In this document: positions 40,995-49,682 of the stretch, piece by piece
Layout of the letters: the number at the start of each line of letters is the position of its first letter
Numbering within the stretch: position 1 is the stretch's first letter
NCBI RefSeq assembly: GCF_014203895.1
Contig: NZ_JACHJY010000001.1
Location: forward strand, 682,001 to 746,000
Source: Streptomyces nymphaeiformis
GTDB taxonomy: Bacteria > Actinomycetota > Actinomycetes > Streptomycetales > Streptomycetaceae
Length of the DNA: 64,000 bases
Direction of reading: 5' to 3'
Translations under genes and position numbers: made by a program
The notes under the pieces: generated by a model
Seen by the model: the letters and a program-made list of their open reading frames with translations, nothing else
What the model was told of the DNA's origin: nothing
The model's database searches: none

Positions 40995-41645
40995 TCAGCA
41001 GCCGTTGAGGACGGACTCGAGGGCGCTCTTCTCGGCGGAGTCGATGCTGAGGTCGTAGGAGTACTTCACCTGCACCCACGCCCTGACGTACGTGCAGCGG
41101 TAGGCCGTCCGCGGGGGCAGCCACGTCGCCGGGTCCTTGTCGCCCTTGGCCTGGTTGACGTTGTCGGTGACGGCTATGAGCTGCGGCCGCGTGAGGTCGT
41201 TCGCGAAGGCCTGGCGCTGCGCGGTGGTCCAGGAGTTCGCGCCCGAGCGCCAGGCCTCGGCGAGCGGGACCATGTGGTCGATGTCGAGGTCCGAGGCGAG
41301 GGTCCAGGTGGCGCCGTCGTACTCGGAGTACCAGCTGCCGCTGGTCGCGGCGCAGTTGGAGTCGGTGACGACGTTCACGCCGTCGCGCTTGAGGACGGTC
41401 TCGCGCGTGTTGCAGGTGCCGGACTGGGTGATCCAGTGCGGGAAGAGGTCCCTGCTGTATCCCGTGGTGGAGCCTGCCGCCTTGACCGTGAGCGCGGCCA
41501 GGTAGGTGCGGGCGGTCGCGGCGCTGACCGGGGTCGGCATGGCGGCCTGCGCCGACGGGGCGGTGGCGAGGAGGCCGGTGACGGTGAGGGCGGCGGAGGT
41601 GGCGAGAACGGCGAGTCGACGCGCGTAGATCATGCCGGAGGGCAT
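40995..41645 (-). CDS. Secreted HNH-type nuclease (DUF1524-like)
   Basis: A 216-residue exported protein. A signal peptide (residues 1-34, cleaved after AQA) precedes a HNH/DUF1524-type nuclease domain with the metal-finger motif DLDIDHMVPLAEAWRSG and the companion line RPQLIAVTDNVNQAKGDKDPATWLPP. Two Cys residues near CNTRETVLKR and NCAATSG and two near YRCTYVR and NGC may form disulfides. It likely degrades extracellular DNA or RNA. ATG at 41645 after AGGGAG. Confidence 0.92.
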   Translation of the reverse strand: MPSGMIYARRLAVLATSAALTVTGLLATAPSAQAAMPTPVSAATARTYLAALTVKAAGSTTGYSRDLFPHWITQSGTCNTRETVLKRDGVNVVTDSNCAATSGSWYSEYDGATWTLASDLDIDHMVPLAEAWRSGANSWTTAQRQAFANDLTRPQLIAVTDNVNQAKGDKDPATWLPPRTAYRCTYVRAWVQVKYSYDLSIDSAEKSALESVLNGC

Positions 41646-41862
41646 GTGAACTCCCTTGATGTGGGGGGACCTTGGCCTGTTGCCGTCCCCGCTGGGTGCC
41701 GGGCGGTCGGGCCCGGTCATCGTGGCGGCGCGAGGTTTCCGTGGGGGGTGCGCCAGGTAACAGGGTGGCGACATGGGCACGTCACATCAAGGGGTGCGGA
41801 ACTCCTGATGGAGTGCCAGATTCCGCCGGGTGGGCGGAGGTTCGGTACGGGCGCGCCCGTGC

Positions 41863-42119
41863 GCGGCCGGGAGGGTTCGGTGTAAACGCCTCATACGTGG
41901 CCGGAAGGTCCGGCGTGAAAGTCTCCCGCGTGGCCGGAAGGTCCGGTGCGAAAGTCTCCCGCGTGGCCGGAAGGTCCGGTGCGAAAGTCTCCCGCGCGGC
42001 CGGAAGGTCCGGTGTGAAAGTCTCCCGCGCGGCCGGAAGGTTCGGTGCGAAAGCCTCTCGCGCCGCGGGGAGTTCCGTACAAACGCCTCACGCGCGGCCG
42101 GAACATCCGGTCGCGCGCG
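41863..42119. repeat. 33-bp minisatellite in a 504-base non-coding region
   Basis: Five clean units begin at 41897, 41930, 41963, 41996 and 42029 (consensus GTGGCCGGAAGGTCCGGTGC plus GAAAGTCTCCCGC), with diverged units at 41863, 42062 and 42094. It lies between the nuclease gene (start 41645) and the HAD gene (stop 42150). No gene is seen in the rest of the interval. Confidence 0.92.
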
Positions 42120-42149
42120 AGGGGGAAGAAGGAGAGGGGAGGGGAGGGG

Positions 42150-42818
42150 TTACGTCAGGACGGTCAGCGTGATCGAGCCGTCCGTCGCGGGCTCCACCCG
42201 CAGCCGGGTGAGGTCGGCGACGTGTACGTCCGGCGCGAAGGCCGCCGCGCGCGGGCCCACGCCCACGACGCGCATGCCGGCCGCGCGGCCCGCCTGGATG
42301 CCCGCCTCGGAGTCCTCGAAGACCACGCAGTCCGCCGGGTCGAAGCCCAGCGCCGCCGCGCCCTTCAGGAAGCCCTCGGGGTCCGGCTTGCTGGCGCCGA
42401 CGCTCTCCGCGGTGATCCGGGTCTCCGGCATCCGCAGCGCCGCCGCGCCCATCCGGGCCTGCGCCAGCGCCTCGTCCGCCGAGGTCACCAGGGCGTGCGG
42501 GAGGTCCGCGATCGCCGCCATGAAGGCGGGGGCGCCGGGGACGGGCACGACCCCGTCGAGGTCGGCGGTCTCCTCGGCCAGCATCACCCGGTTGTCCGCG
42601 TAGTTCTCCTCCATCGGGCGGTCCGGGAGGAGGACGGCCATCGTCGCGAACCCCTGGCGGCCGTGGACCACCCGGAGCACCTCGCCCGCGTCGAGCCCTT
42701 GCCGGTCCGCCCAGCGGCGCCAGCAGCGTTCGACGACGGCGTCCGAGTTGACGAGGGTGCCGTCCATGTCGAGGAGGAGGGCGCGGGTGGTGAGCGTTGC
42801 CGGGGTGGTGGCAGGCAT
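42150..42818 (-). CDS. HAD-superfamily sugar-phosphatase / phosphoglucomutase-like
   Basis: A 222-residue HAD enzyme with nucleophile motif LLLDMDGTLVNSD, motif II ALVTSADEALA, and the motif III-IV line ASKPDPEGFLKGAAALGFDPADCVVFEDSEAGIQAG. The helical cap between (residues 30-85) is of the beta-phosphoglucomutase/glycerol-3-phosphatase type. It probably dephosphorylates a small sugar or polyol phosphate. The ATG at 42818 follows GGAGACCCG; the open frame upstream contains no good start. Confidence 0.9.
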   Translation of the reverse strand: MPATTPATLTTRALLLDMDGTLVNSDAVVERCWRRWADRQGLDAGEVLRVVHGRQGFATMAVLLPDRPMEENYADNRVMLAEETADLDGVVPVPGAPAFMAAIADLPHALVTSADEALAQARMGAAALRMPETRITAESVGASKPDPEGFLKGAAALGFDPADCVVFEDSEAGIQAGRAAGMRVVGVGPRAAAFAPDVHVADLTRLRVEPATDGSITLTVLT

Positions 42819-42971
42819 CGGGTCTCCAGAAGGGGTGGCGCGGAGAACGAAGCGGTCCCGCCCACCGGTCAGGGAGTGCGGGCGGGGCCACTTTGTTCTT
42901 CTACGATACAAAACCGGGAGCCGTCTTGGCCAACCGGTCCACCAACCGGTCACCAACCCGGTCCACCACCC

Positions 42972-44246
42972 TCACTGCAGCGAGGTGCTCCGCTCCAGCG
43001 CCTCACGCGTGTTCGGGCCGTACACGCCCTTCGGGTCGCCCTCGATGTACATCCAGGACTGGTAGTTCTTCACCGCGCGCCAGACGTCCTGGTCGTACTT
43101 CCCGTCGATCTTGTCGTGGTACGCCCCCGCCAGCGTCAGTCGCATCTGCAGCTCGACCACCTCGTCGCCCCGCGAGCCGAGGCTCAGCGTGACCGCCGTC
43201 TCCTCGGTCGGCTGTGCGGACGGTGTGGCCGTCGTCGGCGCGGCGGTCGTCGGAGCCTCCGAGGGGACGGCGGCCGGAGGGGCGGCCTTGCTCGTCGACG
43301 CGCTCGGGCTCGCCGTGGCGGTGCTCGGGGAGGAGGTCGGGGACGGCGACGCGGTGGTCCGCTCCGGGGTCGGGGAGGAAGCGGTCGGCTCCGGGGTCTC
43401 GGAGGAGGGGGACGGCGCCTCCGACACGGCGACGTTCAGGGACGCGCTCGTGGTCACCTCCGGCACGGCCGCCCGGTCGTCGGCGTCGTCCGCGCCGCCG
43501 AGGACGACCGCCGCCAGGGCCGCGGTGCCCGCCACGGCGACGGCGGTCACCGCCGCGGCCATGACGCCGCGCCTGCGACGCCGGGCCCGCGCCCGCTCCT
43601 GGCCGTGCCCGGGCGGTACGTCACCGACGCCGCGCAGCAGCAGGGGCATCGTCTCGGAGGGGTCGCCCGAGGCGCCGGGGTGGACGGGGTCGGGGTACGG
43701 CTCCGAGCCGGGGCCGGTCGGGTACGGCTCCGAGCCCGCCCCGCCCGCGTACGCCTCGGGGCCCGCCCCGCCCGCGTACGCCTCGTGCGTGACCGGTATC
43801 GGTGCCGTGAGGTCTGCCGGTGCCGTGAGGTCGCCCGGGCGGATCGCCGCCAGCTGGGCGGTCGGCGGGTCCTCCGTCGAGTACGCCGGTAGATGGGTGG
43901 TCTGCTGCCCGTCGGGCCCGGGCCCGAGCCCCGCCCCGTACGCCGACATGTGTGCGGTCTGCTGCCCGTCGGTCTGCTGCCCGTTCGGTCCGGCCCCCGC
44001 CCCGTACGCCGGCGTGTGCGCGGTCGCCTGCCCGTCCGGCCCGGATCCCGCCACGCCGGCCCCCGCCCCGTACTGCAGGTCCGCCCCCGCCCCGTACCCC
44101 CCGTCCGGCCCCTCGGGTGCGTCCAGGGTGACGTACGGCCTGATCCGCAGCGGGTCGAAGTCCTCGGCGCGCGCCATCTCCGCCGCCCTGGCGCAGGCGC
44201 AGCCAGGTCTGTGTACACCGCATTCAGGACAGACGTGTCCGGTCAT
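42972..44246 (-). CDS. Membrane protein with zinc-knuckle N-terminus and peptidoglycan-binding C-terminus
   Basis: A 424-residue membrane protein. It has an N-terminal Cys cluster (CPECGVHRPGCAC), a long Gly/Ala/Tyr-rich cytoplasmic region with about seven AYGAGAGP-like repeats, a single membrane helix (VMAAAVTAVAVAGTAALAAVVLGG, about residues 225-250), a Ser/Thr/Pro-rich extracellular stalk, and a C-terminal PG_binding_1 domain (LGSRGDEVVELQMRLTLAGAYHDKIDGKYDQDVWRAVKNYQ). It likely anchors to the cell wall while the cytoplasmic part binds a partner. Function unknown. Confidence 0.85.
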   Translation of the reverse strand: MTGHVCPECGVHRPGCACARAAEMARAEDFDPLRIRPYVTLDAPEGPDGGYGAGADLQYGAGAGVAGSGPDGQATAHTPAYGAGAGPNGQQTDGQQTAHMSAYGAGLGPGPDGQQTTHLPAYSTEDPPTAQLAAIRPGDLTAPADLTAPIPVTHEAYAGGAGPEAYAGGAGSEPYPTGPGSEPYPDPVHPGASGDPSETMPLLLRGVGDVPPGHGQERARARRRRRGVMAAAVTAVAVAGTAALAAVVLGGADDADDRAAVPEVTTSASLNVAVSEAPSPSSETPEPTASSPTPERTTASPSPTSSPSTATASPSASTSKAAPPAAVPSEAPTTAAPTTATPSAQPTEETAVTLSLGSRGDEVVELQMRLTLAGAYHDKIDGKYDQDVWRAVKNYQSWMYIEGDPKGVYGPNTREALERSTSLQ

Positions 44247-44414
44247 GATGGGTCCCCTCCCCGATACCACTGCGAGCGATTATGCAGCCCGCCCCTGTAC
44301 GGCGGGCGAACGGCTGTGCCCTTCCGCAGGCCATAACAGGACATTCAGATCAGGATGGAGGGGCCGCCGCCCACGGGATCCGGACACCGGGGCGGAGACC
44401 GAGACGGAGGCCCC

Positions 44415-46475
44415 ATGGCCCAGGACACCAGCCCGTCCCAGCTGGGCGACGCCCCCGTGCCCGGGGAGGGGCAGAGCCGCCGCACCGTCGTCGTCGCGAT
44501 CGGCGCCCTGCTGCTCGGCATGCTGCTCGCCGCACTCGATCAGACCATCGTCTCCACCGCGTTGCCGACCATCGTCAGCGAGCTCGGCGGCCTCGAGCAC
44601 CTCTCCTGGGTGGTCACCGCGTACCTGCTCGCCTCGACGGCCGGGACCCCCCTCTGGGGCAAGCTCGGTGACCAGTACGGGCGCAAGAAGCTCTTCCAGG
44701 GCGCCATCGTCCTCTTCCTCGTCGGCTCCGCCCTCTGCGGCCTCGCCCAGAACATGCCGCAGCTCATCGCCTTCCGTGCCGTCCAGGGCCTCGGCGGCGG
44801 CGGCCTCATGGTCCTGTCCATGGCGATCGTCGGCGACCTCGTCTCGCCCCGGGAGCGCGGCAGGTACCAGGGCCTCTTCGGCGCCGTCTTCGGCGGCACC
44901 AGCGTCCTCGGACCGCTGCTCGGCGGGCTCTTCACCGAGCACCTCTCCTGGCGCTGGGTCTTCTACATCAACCTGCCCATCGGCGTCGTCGCGCTCTTCG
45001 TGATCGCCACCGTGCTGCACATCCCCGCCCGCTCCACCCGGCACACCATCGACTACCTCGGCACCTTCCTCATCGCCTCGGTCGCCACCTGCCTGGTCCT
45101 GGTGGCCTCCCTCGGCGGCACGACCTGGGCATGGGGCTCGCCGCAGATCATCGGGCTCGCCGTCCTCGGAGCCGTCCTCCTCGTCTGGTTCCTGTACGTC
45201 GAGCGCCGCGCCGCGGAACCCGTGCTGCCGCTCAAGCTGTTCCGGATCCGGACGTTCAGCCTCGTCTCGGTCATCAGCTTCGTCGTCGGCTTCGCGATGT
45301 TCGGCGCGATGACCTTCCTGCCGACCTTCCTCCAGGTGGTCCAGGGCGTCACGCCGACCATGTCCGGCGTCCACATGCTGCCCATGGTGCTCGGCGTCCT
45401 GCTCACCTCGACCGCCTCCGGTCAGATCGTCTCGCGTACCGGCCGTTGGAAGGCCTTCCCCGTCGCCGGCACCGCCCTCACCTGCATCGGCCTGCTGCTC
45501 CTCCACCGGCTGACCGAGACCAGCTCGACCTGGTCGATGAGCGTCTGCTTCTTCGTCTTCGGCGCCGGACTCGGCCTCGTCATCCAGGTCCTCGTCCTGG
45601 TCGTGCAGAACGCCGTCGGCTACCAGGACCTCGGCGTCGCCACCTCCGGCGTCACCTTCTTCCGCTCGATCGGAGCATCGTTCGGCGTCGCCGTCTTCGG
45701 CACGATCTTCACCAGCCGGCTCACCGACGAACTCGCCACGGTGTTCGCGAGCGCAGGCACGGAACTCCCGCCCGGCACCGGTCCCGGCCGGGTCGCCGCC
45801 GACCCGCGCGCCATCGCCCAGCTCCCGCCCGGGCTGCGGCCGTCCGTCCTCCACGCGTACGCCACGTCCATCACGGACGTCTTCCTGTACGCGGCGCCCG
45901 TCGTCCTCGTCGCCTTCGTCTTCGCCTGCTTCCTGAAGGAGGACAGACTGCGCGGCTCGGTCCCCACGCCCGACGCCGGCCAGACCGTCGCCACCCGCCC
46001 GGCCGAACGCCCCTCGTACGACGAGTGCGCCCGCGCCCTGGCCCTCCTCGGCTCCCACGAGGGCCGCAAGGCGGTCTACGCGGAGATCACCGAGCGCGCC
46101 GGGCTCGACCTGCAGCCCGCCGCGAGCTGGCTGCTGCTGCGCGTCCGCCGCCACGGGACCGTCGAGCCCTCCCGGCTCGCCGAGGCCACCTCCGTACCCC
46201 TGCGGGTGATCACGGAGGCGTCCCGGCAGGTGGAGGAGCGGCGCCTGGTGGCCCGGGAGGGGGCCCAGCTGGTCCTCACCGAGGACGGCGTACGGGCGGC
46301 GGCGGTACTGGCCGGGGCCCGGGAGGAGTCGCTCGCCGAACTCCTCGGCGACTGGTGGCGACCCGACCGGCCCACCGACCTCGTACAGCTGGCGGAGGAG
46401 CTGACGGCCGAGCTGTCCGGCCCGGACGGGAAGCGTCCCCCCGAACCTGGAATGAACCCTGAAGCGAGCCCCTGA
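44415..46475 (+). CDS. DHA2 MFS exporter with fused C-terminal MarR-like domain
   Basis: A 686-residue protein. Residues 1-530 are a 14-helix drug:proton antiporter (LLLGMLLAALDQTIVSTALPTI; motif A GKLGDQYGRKKLF; motif C-like GLFGAVFGGTSVLGPLLGG). Residues about 560-670 form a winged-helix MarR/DUF-type domain (AASWLLLRVRRHGTVEPSRLAEATSVPLRVITEASRQVEERRLVAREG). The fused domain may sense drug or regulate its own gene. ATG after GGAGG. The substrate is unknown. A short CGAGCCCTGGAA-type tandem repeat follows the stop codon. Confidence 0.9.
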   Translation: MAQDTSPSQLGDAPVPGEGQSRRTVVVAIGALLLGMLLAALDQTIVSTALPTIVSELGGLEHLSWVVTAYLLASTAGTPLWGKLGDQYGRKKLFQGAIVLFLVGSALCGLAQNMPQLIAFRAVQGLGGGGLMVLSMAIVGDLVSPRERGRYQGLFGAVFGGTSVLGPLLGGLFTEHLSWRWVFYINLPIGVVALFVIATVLHIPARSTRHTIDYLGTFLIASVATCLVLVASLGGTTWAWGSPQIIGLAVLGAVLLVWFLYVERRAAEPVLPLKLFRIRTFSLVSVISFVVGFAMFGAMTFLPTFLQVVQGVTPTMSGVHMLPMVLGVLLTSTASGQIVSRTGRWKAFPVAGTALTCIGLLLLHRLTETSSTWSMSVCFFVFGAGLGLVIQVLVLVVQNAVGYQDLGVATSGVTFFRSIGASFGVAVFGTIFTSRLTDELATVFASAGTELPPGTGPGRVAADPRAIAQLPPGLRPSVLHAYATSITDVFLYAAPVVLVAFVFACFLKEDRLRGSVPTPDAGQTVATRPAERPSYDECARALALLGSHEGRKAVYAEITERAGLDLQPAASWLLLRVRRHGTVEPSRLAEATSVPLRVITEASRQVEERRLVAREGAQLVLTEDGVRAAAVLAGAREESLAELLGDWWRPDRPTDLVQLAEELTAELSGPDGKRPPEPGMNPEASP

Positions 46476-46523
46476 AACGAGCCCTGGAACGAGCCCTGGA
46501 ACGAGCCCCTGGAACGGCGGGGC

Positions 46524-47009
46524 TCAGAGCTCCTTGCCGTACCAGATGTCCATGTACGGCCCCGAGCAGTACGCGGGGATCTCCGCGTACCCGTGCCGCG
46601 TGTACAGGCCGCGCGCCTCGACCAGGTCGAGGCGCGTGTTGAGGACCATCCGGCGCGCGCCGAGGCCACGCGCCTCCTCCTCGAGCCGCCGCAGCAGCGC
46701 GCCCGCGCCGCCCGCACCGCGGAAGCCGTGCCGCAGGAAGACCCGGGTCAGCTCGGCGCGTTCACCGTCCAGCATCAGGACCCCGCCGCAGCCGGCCGGC
46801 TTCCCCTCGAAGCGCGCCACCAGGAACTGCCCGGTCGGAGGCGTCAGCAGCTCCACCCCGTCGTTCGTCAGCCCCTCGTCGATCTCCGCCTCGGTAGCCG
46901 GCCGCTTCCAGTACCGGCTGGCCACGTCGTCGTAGTAGTCGCGCCGCAGAGCCGTCGCGTCCGGGGTGTCGACGCGCTCGGGAGTGAAAGTCCAGGTCAT
47001 GCGGGTCAT
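46524..47009 (-). CDS. GNAT-family N-acetyltransferase
   Basis: A 161-residue GNAT enzyme. The acetyl-CoA binding motif A is VFLRHGFRGAGGAGALLRRLEEEA and motif B is RGLYTRHGYAEIP. The N-terminus binds an unknown amine substrate. The start is uncertain between ATGs at 47009 and 47000 because neither has a clear ribosome site. It is convergent with the MFS gene. Confidence 0.88.
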   Translation of the reverse strand: MTRMTWTFTPERVDTPDATALRRDYYDDVASRYWKRPATEAEIDEGLTNDGVELLTPPTGQFLVARFEGKPAGCGGVLMLDGERAELTRVFLRHGFRGAGGAGALLRRLEEEARGLGARRMVLNTRLDLVEARGLYTRHGYAEIPAYCSGPYMDIWYGKEL

Positions 47010-47042
47010 TGTGCGACCCGCACGACGAGACGCGCCGCCGAA

Positions 47043-47354
47043 TTACTTCGGCGAAGCCTGCTGGACGACCTCGAACGACCACAGGGTGGATCCGGTGGCA
47101 GCGGGCTTCGGCCGCTCGCCACCACCCTGGTGGGCCTCCTTCATGGAACCGCTCATCCAGTTCTGGAAGTCCTCCTCGCTGCGCCAGCGGGTGTACACCA
47201 GGTACTGGTCGGTGCCCTCCAGGGGCCGCAGCAGCTCGAACCACTCGAACCCGTCGGACCCCTCCACGGCCCCGGCCCGAGAGGCGAACCGCTGCTCCAG
47301 CACCTCCCGCTGCTCGGCCGGCACGGTCAGGACGTTGATCTTCACGATGCTCAT
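47043..47354 (-). CDS. Antibiotic biosynthesis monooxygenase (ABM) domain protein
   Basis: A 103-residue ferredoxin-like ABM protein (MSIVKINVLTVPAEQREVLEQRFASRAGAVEGSDGFEWFELLRPLEGTDQYLVYTRWRSEEDFQNW). The pattern of G-S-D-G-F-E-W-F-E-L resembles heme-degrading HmoA-like monooxygenases. It may degrade heme or oxidise a small aromatic. Separated from the divergent serpin gene by only 11 bases, so promoters must overlap. Confidence 0.88.
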   Translation of the reverse strand: MSIVKINVLTVPAEQREVLEQRFASRAGAVEGSDGFEWFELLRPLEGTDQYLVYTRWRSEEDFQNWMSGSMKEAHQGGGERPKPAATGSTLWSFEVVQQASPK

Positions 47355-47365
47355 GGAGGCAGGAT

Positions 47366-48550
47366 ATGGCCCACGGCTCCGGCGGCCCGGAAGCGGATGC
47401 GGCGGCGGATGCGATACGGGGCCTGGCCGCGCGGTGGTCGGCTCTTCTCGGGGACGGTGACTTCGTCGTGTCGCCCGTCGGGTTGTGGATGGGGCTCGGG
47501 GTCGTGGCGGCCGGGGCCCGGGGGGCGACCGGGGACGAGTTGGGGGTGCTGCTCGGGGTGCAGGGGGAGGCGGCCGCCGAGGCCGTGACGCGGGTCGGGC
47601 GGCGGATCGCGGCCATGGACGGGGTCGGGGCGGCCACCGGGGTGTGGAGTGCGGTGCCGGTGCGGGAGGGGTTTCGGCGGGGGGTGCCCGACGTGCGGTT
47701 CGGGGTGTTGCCCTGGGCCGCTCTCTTCGCGCTGCCTGATGAGGTGTTCGGTGCCACGGACGACATGTCGATGGGTGAACTTCCCGATCTTCAGGAGGAG
47801 CTCGACGAGTGGGTGCGGAGGGCCACCGGCGGGCGGATCCAGCGGATGCCGCTCGACCTCGACGGCTCCGAGGACCTGGTTCTGCTCAACGCGCTGGCCT
47901 TGAAGGGTTCCTGGGCGACCGCGTTCTCGGGTCACCTCACCCGCGACGAGCCGTTCACCGACGGGTACGGCGACACCCGGCCCGTGCCGACCATGCACAA
48001 GCGGATCCCGGCCGCCTGGGTCTGGTACGCGGACGGGGTCACCGTCGTCGAGCTGCCCTGCGAAGGCGAGCGGAGCGTGCGGGTGCGGTTCGTGCTCGGC
48101 CCCGAGGGTGCCGGGCCCGCCGAGGTGCTGCCCGCCGCCTGGGCCGCGCCCGGGGCGCGGCGGCCGCTCGTGGCCGACTCGGCCGACCTCGCTCTGCCGC
48201 GCTTCTCGCTCCGTACGACGACCGACGCGCGCGAGCACCTGCCGGCGCTCGGCGTCATCCGGGCCCTGTGCCGCGACGCCGAATTCCCGGGGATCTCCGC
48301 GGCGGACCTGTACATCGGCAGGGTCGCGCAGTCGGCCGTCGTCGATGTCGCCGAAGACGGTGTCGAGGCGGCCGGCGTCACCCAGGTGACGATGACCCGT
48401 GGCGCGGCCCCGCCTCGCCACAAGGTGGTGGAGCGGATCGCCTTCGACCGGCCGTTCGGGGTCGTCGTGCTCGACGGTGCCGCTGAGCTGCCGCTCTTCG
48501 TCGGGTGGCGGTCCAGTGCCCCGCTTGACGATCCCCTGCAGCAGGCGTAG
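47366..48550 (+). CDS. Serpin-family protein
   Basis: A 394-residue protein with the serpin fold marks: FVVSPVGLWMGLGVVAAGARGATGDELGVLLG (helix B region), LVLLNALALKGSWATAF (strand), the hinge VVDVAEDGVEAAGVTQVTMTRGA preceding the reactive loop, and the final IAFDRPFGVVVLDG. There is no signal peptide, so it may be intracellular. The reactive loop (TRGAAPPRHKV) suggests trypsin-like or no inhibition. Serpins are sparse in bacteria. Start codon close to the divergent ABM gene. Confidence 0.85.
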   Translation: MAHGSGGPEADAAADAIRGLAARWSALLGDGDFVVSPVGLWMGLGVVAAGARGATGDELGVLLGVQGEAAAEAVTRVGRRIAAMDGVGAATGVWSAVPVREGFRRGVPDVRFGVLPWAALFALPDEVFGATDDMSMGELPDLQEELDEWVRRATGGRIQRMPLDLDGSEDLVLLNALALKGSWATAFSGHLTRDEPFTDGYGDTRPVPTMHKRIPAAWVWYADGVTVVELPCEGERSVRVRFVLGPEGAGPAEVLPAAWAAPGARRPLVADSADLALPRFSLRTTTDAREHLPALGVIRALCRDAEFPGISAADLYIGRVAQSAVVDVAEDGVEAAGVTQVTMTRGAAPPRHKVVERIAFDRPFGVVVLDGAAELPLFVGWRSSAPLDDPLQQA

Positions 48551-48606
48551 TCCGGAATGAGGGGATCCATGTGGTTTCCGGGAGGGATTCGGAGAGGAGT
48601 CCCACC

Positions 48607-49011
48607 ATGCTGGGTGACGAGCTGGGAACGATCACGGGTGAGATGACGGGGATGCGCGTGCTGTCCACGGACGGTGGTCATGCCGTCGTGGAGACCTCGT
48701 TCAGGGGGACGAGCACGCTCCTCGGCGCGGACATGAAGGACATGGGGACGTACGAGTCGGTCTCACGGCCCGACGGCACGCTCTTCGGCGAGGGGCACGG
48801 CGTCAGCATGACCCGGGCCGGGGACACGGTCACCTGGCACGGCAGCGGTGTCGGACGGTTCACCGAGTCCGGCGGGGTGAGCTGGCGGGGCGCCCTCTTC
48901 TACGAGACCGCCTCCACCGAGTTCACCCGGCTCAACGGGATCGCCGCACTGTTCGAGTTCGAGACCGAGGAGAGCGGGAAGGTGTCCGGCACGCTCTACG
49001 AGTGGAAGTAG
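48607..49011 (+). CDS. Hypothetical beta-barrel-like protein
   Basis: A 134-residue protein (MLGDELGTITGEMTGMRVLSTDGGHAVVETSFRGTSTLLGADMKDMGTYESVSRPDGTLFGEGHGVSMTRAGDTVTWHGSGVGRFTESGGVSWRGALFY) with alternating strands as in allene-oxide-cyclase-like barrels. No function is known. The ATG follows GGAGAGGAG. It ends two bases before the convergent methyltransferase gene. Confidence 0.75.
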   Translation: MLGDELGTITGEMTGMRVLSTDGGHAVVETSFRGTSTLLGADMKDMGTYESVSRPDGTLFGEGHGVSMTRAGDTVTWHGSGVGRFTESGGVSWRGALFYETASTEFTRLNGIAALFEFETEESGKVSGTLYEWK

Positions 49012-49013
49012 GG

Positions 49014-49682
49014 CTAGCCGATCACGCGGGCAAGCAGCAGGCCGTCGTAGCCCTTCGTGCCGACCGTCTGGAGGGCCGTCGCGTCGAGGCGGGGTTCCGC
49101 GGCGATCAGGTCGAACATCTCGCGGGTCCCGGTGATCGCCGGGTCGTCCGGGTGCGGGGTGGCGACCCTGCCCTCGCGCACCACGTTGTCGACGACGATC
49201 ACCGTGCCCGGACGGGACAGCTTCAGCGCCCACGCCACGTAGCGCGCGTTGTTGACCTTGTCCGCGTCGATGAAGACCAGGTCGAAGGGGCCCGCGCCCT
49301 CCGTCTCCAGGTGCGGCAGGGTGTCCAGGGCCGCGCCCGTGCGGACCTCGACGATCTTGTCGAGGCCGGCGCGGGCGATGTTGGCGCGGGCCACGTCCGC
49401 GTGCGCCGGGGAGTACTCCAGGGTGATCAGCCGGCCGTCGGCGGGCAGCGCGCGGGCCAGCCAGATCGTGCTGTAGCCGCCGAGGGTGCCGATCTCCAGG
49501 ACGTTCCGCGCGCCCTGGATCGAGGCGAGCAGGTGGAGCAGCTTGCCCTGGTTGGGAGCGACGGCGATCTCCGGCAGGCCCGCCGCCGTGGAGTCGGCGA
49601 GCGCTGCCGTGAGTGCCTCGTCGGCGGGTGCGATCGTCTCGGTGAAGTAGTGGTCCACTGCCGTCCACTGAGGGTTCGTCAT
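49014..49682 (-). CDS. Class I SAM-dependent O-methyltransferase
   Basis: A 222-residue COMT-type (O-methyltransferase family 3) enzyme. It has the SAM loop NVLEIGTLGGYSTIWLARAL, a metal-binding Asp in FDLVFIDADKVNNARYV, and VIVVDNVVREGRV. It is likely Mg2+-dependent and methylates a catechol-like hydroxyl. The start ATG overlaps the stop of the DUF2330 gene (ATGA), which indicates translational coupling. Confidence 0.93.
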   Translation of the reverse strand: MTNPQWTAVDHYFTETIAPADEALTAALADSTAAGLPEIAVAPNQGKLLHLLASIQGARNVLEIGTLGGYSTIWLARALPADGRLITLEYSPAHADVARANIARAGLDKIVEVRTGAALDTLPHLETEGAGPFDLVFIDADKVNNARYVAWALKLSRPGTVIVVDNVVREGRVATPHPDDPAITGTREMFDLIAAEPRLDATALQTVGTKGYDGLLLARVIG

